Shown: positions 57,406-64,000 of the stretch, piece after piece
How the letters are laid out: each line of letters begins with the position of its first letter
Numbering within the stretch: position 1 is the first letter of the stretch
NCBI GenBank assembly: GCA_014084085.1
Contig: NPFB01000018.1
Span: 1 to 64,000, forward strand
Source: Hondaea fermentalgiana
Lineage: Eukaryota > Sar > Bigyra > Thraustochytrida > Thraustochytriidae
Direction of reading: 5' to 3'
Length of the DNA stretch: 64,000 nt
The notes under the pieces: model-generated
What the model was told of the DNA's origin: nothing
The model's database searches: none
Seen by the model: only the letters and a program-made list of their open reading frames with translations
Program-made: the position numbers and the translations under genes

Positions 57406-58285
57406 GATAGCTAGAGAAACGATACTTTTGGACTTTAAGCGGGCGAATACTTGTAACACCTGCGTGCGCGTATGCGCGTGTGCGTGCGGCAAAAATACCT
57501 TTTTGCGTGCGAGTTCCCCTTTTCTACTTGTTGACTATACCTACGACAGGCGTAGCATTGGCTTGTCTGTGAATCCGTCCATCGAGCACACAAGCAAAGC
57601 CACAAGCGTGCACTAAGTAAGCAAATCAAAGTCAATCTGAAGCCTTAGCTGGCGGAGGAGAAGATCGATCGTGTCAATGACTTCTCTGCGAATCAATTCT
57701 AAAGTCAAGCACACGAGCTAAAGAAACAAACCAAAGTCGATCCGATGGCAAAACATAGAAAGATCATCAAGGCCTACTTATTCAACGACTCGAAAATGTC
57801 AAGACCTGTTTTGAGAATATTTTAATTCGACGACGTCTGACGCGAATCCATCTTGCTCGGCAAAAGAATCATCATGACGAGGCGCGACATAATAAACAAG
57901 GAAATTCTTAATGTAAGAGCCAAATCCGAGGATATCATAGTTTTAGGATTGTCGAAAGGACTAGAACGAGGATATCCTATCTATGGCTGGGTGGACAGCG
58001 CCGCCGGCACCGCGGGTGGTCGCGACTCAACCAGCCAGCCACTGGGGACAAACAAACAATCCATCAACTCTTACGTGTACACGGAGCTCGCCGCGAGGTA
58101 CATTCACCCGCGGACGCTAGCACGCGACTGTGCCACGGCTCCTTGACCTGCCTCGCTCGCCCGCTCGCCCCGCCCTCCTTCCTTCGCGTGAGCAGAAAGA
58201 GCGCATTCCGCGCAAGCAGCGACTTCGGGACCCAGGACCCGACGCGCGCCAACCCGCCCAGCCACCGAGCGAGCAAGCAGAGAAA
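57406..58285. other. Intergenic region between CCT3 and PRMT1
   Basis: 880 bases without a supported gene. The middle (57620-57960) is AT-rich and shows an imperfect repeat (AATCAAAGTCAATC near 57624 against ACCAAAGTCGATC near 57731). The right end becomes G/C-rich and carries the PRMT1 leader. A 97-codon frame at 57853-58146 has no recognisable content. Confidence 0.5.
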
Positions 58286-59371
58286 ATGTCTGCCGACCCC
58301 AAGGAGACCGGCGAGGCCAATGGCGCTGAGGGCGCCTTTGGCGCTGGCGTCGCTGTGAACGGAAAGGACGAAGCCCAGCTTAAATTGACGAGCAAGGACT
58401 ACTACTTTGACTCGTACTCGCACCACGGCATCCACGAGGAAATGCTCAAGGATGAGGTGCGCACGCTCTCTTACATGCGCAGCATTCTCCAGAACAAGCA
58501 CCTCTTTGAAGGCAAGACCGTTCTCGACGTCGGCTGCGGCACTGGCATCCTCAGCATGTTTGCGGCCAAAGCAGGCGCAAAGAAGGTCTACGCCGTCGAC
58601 TTCTCGGGCATCGCTGAGCAGGCCAAGAAAATCGTCAAGGCCAATGGTCTCGATGATGTTGTCCAGGTCATCCGTGGCAAGATCGAAGAAGTCGAGCTTG
58701 ATTGTGGCGAAGGCGGCGTTGACATTATCATCTCCGAGTGGATGGGCTACTTTCTCCTCTACGAGTCCATGCTTGACAGCGTCCTCGTCGCGCGCGACAA
58801 GTGGCTGAACAAGGAGACGGGCATCATGATGCCCGACAAGGCCAAGATGTACATTGCGGGCATCGAGGATGCGCAGTACAAGGAAGAAAAGGTGCACTAC
58901 TGGGATAACGTCTATGGCTTTGACATGAGCACCATCAAGGAGATGGCTCTCACCGAGCCTCTCGTGGAGACTGTCGACAACCAAACGGTCATGACTACCC
59001 CGTGCCTCCTCGCAGAATTTGACGTTGGCACCATGAAGCAGAGTGAGGTCGACTTTTCCGCCCATTTTAACATCGAGGGCATTCGTGATGACTACTGCCA
59101 CGCGCTCATTGTCTACTTTGACATTGAGTTCAGCCGCTGCCACAAGCCGGTGCACTTTAGCACGGGTCCCCATGCCAAATACACTCACTGGAAGCAAACC
59201 ATCTTTTACCTGCGCGACGACCTCACTGTACAGCGCGGCGAGAACATCTCCGGCACCATCTCCACCAAGCAGAATAAGGGCAACAAACGCGACCTCGACA
59301 TTGAGCTCGAGTACACTTTTGCCGGCGAGCACCAAAAGGCCAGTCGCAAGGACATCTACCGCCTTCGCTAG
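58286..59371 (+). CDS. PRMT1: Protein arginine N-methyltransferase 1 (type I PRMT)
   Basis: 361 residues from ATG 58286; the frame opens at a GTG (58130) but the added 52 residues are low-complexity. Human PRMT1 is about 350-370 residues. It transfers methyl groups from S-adenosylmethionine to arginines of histone H4, RNA-binding and other proteins, giving asymmetric dimethylarginine. Visible signatures: YYFDSYSHHGIHEEML (about 36-52), motif I VLDVGCGTGILS (about 79-90), the double-E loop SEWMGYFLLYESMLDSVL (about 150-167) with both glutamates, and the THW loop (about 300-302) before the C-terminal barrel. All catalytic residues look intact. It runs in the same direction as CCT3 and the MIF-like gene. 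Confidence 0.95.
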   Translation: MSADPKETGEANGAEGAFGAGVAVNGKDEAQLKLTSKDYYFDSYSHHGIHEEMLKDEVRTLSYMRSILQNKHLFEGKTVLDVGCGTGILSMFAAKAGAKKVYAVDFSGIAEQAKKIVKANGLDDVVQVIRGKIEEVELDCGEGGVDIIISEWMGYFLLYESMLDSVLVARDKWLNKETGIMMPDKAKMYIAGIEDAQYKEEKVHYWDNVYGFDMSTIKEMALTEPLVETVDNQTVMTTPCLLAEFDVGTMKQSEVDFSAHFNIEGIRDDYCHALIVYFDIEFSRCHKPVHFSTGPHAKYTHWKQTIFYLRDDLTVQRGENISGTISTKQNKGNKRDLDIELEYTFAGEHQKASRKDIYRLR

Positions 59372-59925
59372 ATATGAAACCAGCGCGCAAGTGCAATCCG
59401 AAAACCGCCGAGACCAAACGCAGGTCTCTTTTCCAATCAAACCCGAGGCCTTATTCATTCTTAGAACTGTAGAACATGATGTGACACTTTCTCTTGTTAT
59501 ATGATAAAATGCGAAAACGCGAGGCAGCGTGGATGTAGATGTGGGCAATCTATGAATGATGGGCCCAGCCTCATCCTGTGCTCTTGAACCTTCTCCCTCT
59601 CTCTCTCTCTCTGTGCGGACCCTGTGGATCATCTGGTTTCCACTCTTCTCTCCTCCTTTTTTCTACTTCATAAGCCCATCTTGCTACGATTTTTTCATTC
59701 CGTGATCACATCAAAACCCACCTTCCCCAAAGCTTTTACTGATAGCCCACTGTGTTTTTACCACTTGTTCCCCTCATTCCCTTCGATTCTCAATTTTGAG
59801 AGAAAAAAGTCAAGGGTGCGAGCGCTGACGCGCGACAAACAAACAAACAACAAACAAACAATTTAATTCGAGCCCTACCTGGTCTCGCTCAAGCTCGAAC
59901 GACGAGACAACGAGAGTAAGAAAAG
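59372..59925. other. Intergenic region between PRMT1 and the MIF-like gene
   Basis: 554 bases, AT- and pyrimidine-rich, with a CT run (59597-59612) and CAAA/AACA repeats just before the next gene (59835-59860). No credible frame. Confidence 0.5.
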
Positions 59926-60282
59926 ATGCCTCTCGTGCGGATCGCCACCACCTTCGCGCCGACACCAGCGCAAGCAGAAAAGGTCATGGCAGCTGTGACC
60001 AAGACGCTCGCGCAGCAGTTCGATGTTCCCGAGGGCTTTGTCCACGTGCATATCATGCCTTCGCAGCTCATGAGCTGGGGCGGAACTTTTGGCAATACCA
60101 CGGTGGTCGACATCAGAGCGCTTGCAGACCAGCTCTCCGACGAATCACGTGTTTCACTTGGAGCCTCCGTCACAAGCACGCTCAGCGAGTGGACGCCCCC
60201 TGATCGCACCGAGATCATTTATCAGGCTGTCACCCTCGACGATGTCGTCATTGACGGCACCGTCATTTCCAAGCGCAGCTAG
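59926..60282 (+). CDS. MIF-family tautomerase (phenylpyruvate tautomerase-like)
   Basis: 118 residues, the normal size for macrophage migration inhibitory factor and D-dopachrome tautomerase. After removal of Met1 the N-terminal Pro, the catalytic base of the family, would be exposed (MPLVRIATT). The central strand-turn HVHIMPSQLMSWGGTF matches the family signature. Compared with human MIF, the active-site Lys32 position is Val and the CxxC redox motif is replaced by TTVV, so oxidoreductase activity is unlikely, while tautomerase activity remains possible. The protein should form the usual trimer in the cytosol; no signal peptide. It converges on the M11 peptidase after 184 bases. Confidence 0.85.
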   Translation: MPLVRIATTFAPTPAQAEKVMAAVTKTLAQQFDVPEGFVHVHIMPSQLMSWGGTFGNTTVVDIRALADQLSDESRVSLGASVTSTLSEWTPPDRTEIIYQAVTLDDVVIDGTVISKRS

Positions 60283-60466
60283 AGACCCACGTAGAAAAGG
60301 GGGTCTTCGAAATGGACTCCCTTCGTTTTTAGACAAGTAAAAAATAGCTATTTACGATGGTGTGTAAGACCAGAATAAAGTTTCACAGGCAATCAATCAT
60401 CACTTACTTGTAGTCATGGTCAGCCATCAGGAGGCAAACAAACCCACGCAAATGATGTGCTTCGCA

Positions 60467-63400
60467 TCAAAACATGGGATTTACGTCGTAATCGTAGATC
60501 TGATTTGATCCATACGGATCGCCACCATACATGTCAAAGTGAGCATTCCCGTACTGCCTGGGGACCATCTCCAGGCCCGGAGGCGGACGAAGCGGAGAGC
60601 CTGGGGTCCTAGGAGAGGTGGGCGAACCAAGATGAGGGCCCAAGCTAGATTCATTTTGCTGCGAGGATCTGGAGCGCCTTCTTCGAACATCCCTTACCAC
60701 AAGAAAGAGCATGGCAAGACCCACCACCCCAAGACCTCCAAAAACCGCGAGCATCACAGGCTTCGTCAAAACATTCGTTGACTCCGCCGACGATGACGAT
60801 ACAGTGGATGTAGTAGGCGCCGTAGGAGTTGTCCCTCCGCTTGTGTAAACATGAATGTCCGGCGAACTCGCATTGCTAGGAGCCGAGCTCGGGCTCACCG
60901 TCGGCAAGTCAGTGGTTGGCCGTAACGTCGGTGTGCTGGTAGGCGTTATTGTCGGAGCATCTGTAGGCCGCGCTGTCGGCGTGTCTGTAGGCCGCACGGT
61001 CGGTGCATCCGAAGGTCGTAACGTCGGCGAGTTCGTAGGTCTCTTTGTTGGCTGTGTGGGCCTGTTCGTCGGTGTTGATCCTGGGAAAATATGATCCAAG
61101 ATATCACCGAGCGATTTGTCGTCATTCGTAGTTGGCGAACTTGTTGGCAAACTCGTCGGTGCCAGAGAGTCGTTTGCGAAACCAATCCAGGAGCGATAGC
61201 TCTTCACATTGATGACCGAGTTATTTGAACAAGAGATTTGCACCGTGGCAGCCGTCGAAGTGGTCAAATCCGTCCATGTTGAAGCCGTCAGATGCGTCGG
61301 CCAGTAGATTAGCTCCATCGGATGGCTCGCAAGCTTTGTTACGTTTGTCGCTGCCTCTCGGATGTTCCACGCCCCCGCTTTCGTCGCCGAGAGAACATGC
61401 GAAGAGGAGGCAAAACGAGGCCGGCCATGTAAATGCCCTGTGAAATTGAATGTGCCGTCAAATTCACTCCCTGCTTCCACGACAAGCGAAAGACACGGAG
61501 TGAAGCACGTTGTTCCGTTCACTGGATCGGGAAGAGTGTTCTCTGGACACGTTGCGCATGAAGGAAGGTCCTCGCATGTACAAGAGATTTCAAAGTCGTC
61601 AACGTCCTCGTTCGCAAGCATGGGGTGCTCGACGTCTGCCTCCAGTAAAATTTGCCAGAAATTAGAGGCCCCTACGCTGGGGCCAAGAACCCATACCCCT
61701 GCCAGCTTGTAGATCGCGAATGATCTCGTCCTCGTCGCAGCGCCTTGAACAACCCAAGCGGGTGCTCCATTAAATTGTGTGGCAGACGGCACGTACAAGC
61801 CATCAGCGCCATAGTTCTTTTCCGAAATTCCAGTTGCTTGCAGCAAAAGGTTGGAGCACGGTTCGACGCAGGCATTCGCGCCCTTACTGTCTGCTCGTGA
61901 CACGAGACCCGAGGGGCACGGCTGGCACGCGCTCAGGTCTTGGTCCCAATATCGATTCGCGGCGCAATACAGCGTCTCGCAAGAAGGCTGAACGACAAAA
62001 CCAGCTGCCGGACCTCCATGTACGAGCACGTAATTTGCACTGGTGAATGCATGATATCGGGTCGTGCCATGAGGAACCGTCTCATAAATGTCCTGATGCG
62101 AGCTTGTGTAATGATCCTTGATCTCGCCGCTCACTGTCGTTTCAGCACAGGTAAAACTTGTATCGCTTGACGCGACTTCTGCGCCGTTTGCGTCCGAATA
62201 AGATGCCGCAAGTGCGTCGCTTCCAATGTCTGCAAGTAGCACACCGCTTTCCGCTGGCTGCACGTAGGCAAGTATGGACGGCGAATTGAGGGTTTCAGGC
62301 GTCTGAACCACCCACAAATCTCTCTTCCCGCCAAGACTTCTCTTGTAGTATGCAGCCTTGAAGACAAAATAATACTGGACGCCTTGCAGCGTCGTCGTGT
62401 ACACGGGCATCTCGTTGTGCGTCATGCCCGACACGAGGTCCCAGCGTCCAGAGTAGAGCGGCTCAAACTGAACCTGTACAGAGCACGACGACGAACTGCA
62501 AGCCGTGTTGAAGGGGACGAAGAAGGACGCGCCCGCTCCAACATTTGTATTTGTCGCGCTCAGTGCAGCATCAGCAACGACATTGCCTGAGGCGTTTGTA
62601 AAAAGTTGCGCTGGCGCTCGTTCATAGACGTACATTCCAGGCTGTGCGACCCCAGACGCAAGATCCGCAACGTCCACACAGGATTGCGCAAAGGAGACCT
62701 TTGAAGGGTCCTCGAGCGTCAGACTGAAAAGCTGCGTGGTTGAGGTCACGGAAACGCTCGAAGTACATGAAGCTGTATCAAGACTGCTCAGACTCGAGTC
62801 AAGCAGGTCGTCTGCCAAGTACTCGACGCGGACTTTGATGGCCGAAACATCCTCGTTGGCCTCAAGTACGTGAATATGAGCCCCAGTGCGTCCAAAGTCG
62901 TAAAAGAATGATTCTCCCACAGGAAGAAATGCATCCGACTGGTCTTCGGTAAGGCTCGTCGCATCGAGAAGTTGCGATGGACCAAAGAGCCCGTCTGCGC
63001 CTTCGTACGACCAGGTCAACAACGCACCGGAAAGATTGTAGTACTTGTTGCGAAGCCCAACCCACACGAACTTGTTTGCGTCCGCAGTATACAATTTCAG
63101 ACCATACAAAGTATCTGTAGCAAAGACACTGCCCGTGTCATGAGCGTGAATCCAGAACTCGCCTTGGGAGACACAGTAGTCAGTGTCCGTGCAGAGCGTT
63201 TGGCTGCCGAGAAACGCAACATTGGTATCCAAGTCAAGCCAGCCAAAGGACGCCTTGGCTCCAATCGTAAAGTGCCCCGCCGGAAGCTCATCGGCGCTGC
63301 CCATGATGCTAAAGGCGTTCCCGTATTCGGCGTCTCGAAAGGCAGCGTGGCCTGCTCCATTGGTGTGGCCAAGCTCATGAGCAAGAGTTGAAGCGAAGGT

Positions 63401-64000
63401 TGCCTCATCATCTTCGCCGCCATTCATCCAGATCATTTTACCGGGTCGCTCTCCTATGCCAGCCACAGCAACTCCATTTGCTCGCAAGTTTTCGCAATAG
63501 GGAAGTGCCAGTACGATGCGGTCAAATTCGTCGTAGTACGCGGATCCAACTTGCAACTCGACGGCGTTGGAAATACCTGGTAGATACGGTGTGCCCCCTC
63601 CAAGTGTGCAAACGTGCTCATTCTCGGTGCTATCGTCCATCGCAAAGTCGTCAACCTCAACCACGCTCTCGTGCATCGTAAGATTAAGCAAGACCCGACC
63701 CCCGGAAGCTTCGGAAAAGTACGTCTTAAGGCGCACTGCAACGCTGTCAACAAATGCTGCTGAAACTGTTGCGTAGTCATACTCCTGAGTTGGCGTCACA
63801 CGGACAATGAGTATACTATAAGGCTCTGAGGTTCCGCTCAGCCGACGCGCACGTCTTGCATGGCTTGTAGCATGCTTTGCAGAGAGTGACGCGCCCTGGT
63901 AGCTCTTTCGAGTTTCGATCGTCGGGGACAATGTTTGTGACGATATGGTGTCCTCCACAAAAACTGCAGAGAAGATTGCGAGCACAAGGAAGATATACTG
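60467..64000 (-). CDS. Membrane-anchored M11 (gametolysin-type) metallopeptidase, 5' end cut by window
   Basis: The frame enters from the right edge. The first visible residues (YIFLVLAIFSAVFVED) are the hydrophobic core of a signal peptide, so only a few codons and the ATG are missing. About 1175 residues are visible. After a basic ARRARRLSG site comes the peptidase domain: VTPTQEYD... strand, then the zinc motif HELGHTNGAGH at 63347-63379 with all three His and the catalytic Glu, and a Met-turn SIMGSADE. This order is that of M11/gametolysin zincins, which cleave cell-wall or matrix glycoproteins in green algae. A long Cys-containing ectodomain follows, then a Thr-Pro-Arg/Asp tetrapeptide stalk (60900-61090), a TM helix (MLAVFGGLGVVGLAMLFLVV) and a cytosolic Arg/Ser/Pro tail ending YDYDVNPMF. 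Predicted type I cell-surface protease. Confidence 0.85.
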   Translation of the reverse strand, partial: QYIFLVLAIFSAVFVEDTISSQTLSPTIETRKSYQGASLSAKHATSHARRARRLSGTSEPYSILIVRVTPTQEYDYATVSAAFVDSVAVRLKTYFSEASGGRVLLNLTMHESVVEVDDFAMDDSTENEHVCTLGGGTPYLPGISNAVELQVGSAYYDEFDRIVLALPYCENLRANGVAVAGIGERPGKMIWMNGGEDDEATFASTLAHELGHTNGAGHAAFRDAEYGNAFSIMGSADELPAGHFTIGAKASFGWLDLDTNVAFLGSQTLCTDTDYCVSQGEFWIHAHDTGSVFATDTLYGLKLYTADANKFVWVGLRNKYYNLSGALLTWSYEGADGLFGPSQLLDATSLTEDQSDAFLPVGESFFYDFGRTGAHIHVLEANEDVSAIKVRVEYLADDLLDSSLSSLDTASCTSSVSVTSTTQLFSLTLEDPSKVSFAQSCVDVADLASGVAQPGMYVYERAPAQLFTNASGNVVADAALSATNTNVGAGASFFVPFNTACSSSSCSVQVQFEPLYSGRWDLVSGMTHNEMPVYTTTLQGVQYYFVFKAAYYKRSLGGKRDLWVVQTPETLNSPSILAYVQPAESGVLLADIGSDALAASYSDANGAEVASSDTSFTCAETTVSGEIKDHYTSSHQDIYETVPHGTTRYHAFTSANYVLVHGGPAAGFVVQPSCETLYCAANRYWDQDLSACQPCPSGLVSRADSKGANACVEPCSNLLLQATGISEKNYGADGLYVPSATQFNGAPAWVVQGAATRTRSFAIYKLAGVWVLGPSVGASNFWQILLEADVEHPMLANEDVDDFEISCTCEDLPSCATCPENTLPDPVNGTTCFTPCLSLVVEAGSEFDGTFNFTGHLHGRPRFASSSHVLSATKAGAWNIREAATNVTKLASHPMELIYWPTHLTASTWTDLTTSTAATVQISCSNNSVINVKSYRSWIGFANDSLAPTSLPTSSPTTNDDKSLGDILDHIFPGSTPTNRPTQPTKRPTNSPTLRPSDAPTVRPTDTPTARPTDAPTITPTSTPTLRPTTDLPTVSPSSAPSNASSPDIHVYTSGGTTPTAPTTSTVSSSSAESTNVLTKPVMLAVFGGLGVVGLAMLFLVVRDVRRRRSRSSQQNESSLGPHLGSPTSPRTPGSPLRPPPGLEMVPRQYGNAHFDMYGGDPYGSNQIYDYDVNPMF
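60900..61090. repeat. Coding 12-bp repeat (Thr-Pro stalk of the M11 peptidase)
   Basis: Tetrapeptide units such as RPTD, APTV and TPTA repeat on the minus strand. The units are more diverged than in the paralogue B hinge, so the array is older or less prone to slippage. Confidence 0.75.

Noticed and set aside
58064..59632. 522-codon minus-strand frame over PRMT1
   Set aside because: PRMT1 on the plus strand has every catalytic motif; the antisense frame is a G/C third-position artefact.

Overview
The window is nuclear DNA of a GC-rich, gene-dense protist. It holds a CCT chaperonin subunit, PRMT1, a kinetochore Spc25, a UBR1-type N-recognin, an unconventional myosin and an outer-dynein-arm adaptor, so the cell is a eukaryote with a motile flagellum. 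Every recognisable gene reads as a single uninterrupted frame with no sign of introns. Intronless genes, large secreted Cys-rich proteins with Thr/Pro linkers, a gametolysin-type peptidase and flagellar genes fit a labyrinthulomycete stramenopile (thraustochytrid). That placement is an inference from style and content, not from a marker gene.

Layout. 1-1885 has no convincing gene. A type II membrane glycoprotein (1886-3490) and a PARP-fold protein with a degraded catalytic triad (3675-5825) follow on the plus strand. The second converges on Spc25 (6226-6948, minus) across a perfect TA palindrome. Spc25 is divergent from a large Kelch-repeat protein (7558-10296). Next come an ODAD3/CCDC151-like flagellar adaptor (10935-12833), an 1839-residue myosin with PH, zinc-ribbon and PX tail domains (14334-19853), an RCHY1/Pirh2-like ubiquitin ligase (20064-21341, minus) and a 2362-residue UBR1-type ubiquitin ligase (23460-30548).

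30685-46738 is the most distinctive part: three tandem paralogues on the minus strand (called A, B and C here) of a large secreted protein. Each has two homologous lobes of about 570 residues carrying a Cys/GDP motif reminiscent of von Willebrand type D domains. The lobes are joined by a Thr-Pro-Glu/Ala hinge of about 13 (A), 227 (B) or 47 (C) residues. The lobes have different histories: the N lobes of B and C are almost identical in DNA, while the C lobe of C is closer to that of A. This indicates gene conversion or recombination near the hinge. I do not recognise the family.

46739-53487 is a gene-poor, microsatellite-rich stretch with a degenerate 117-bp tandem repeat, a 27-bp perfect palindrome and a 100-N assembly gap. 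After it come an RNF141-like RING ligase with a myristoylation signal (53488-54735), CCT3 (55804-57405), PRMT1 (58286-59371), a MIF-family tautomerase (59926-60282) and, on the minus strand running off the right edge, a membrane-anchored M11 (gametolysin-type) metallopeptidase (60467-64000).

The housekeeping genes show no shared pathway beyond three unrelated ubiquitin ligases (RCHY1, UBR1, RNF141-like). The surface or secreted proteins (first gene, A-C, M11 peptidase) probably reflect the extracellular interface of the cell. Several computed frames begin at TTG or GTG; I moved those starts to the first sensible ATG.
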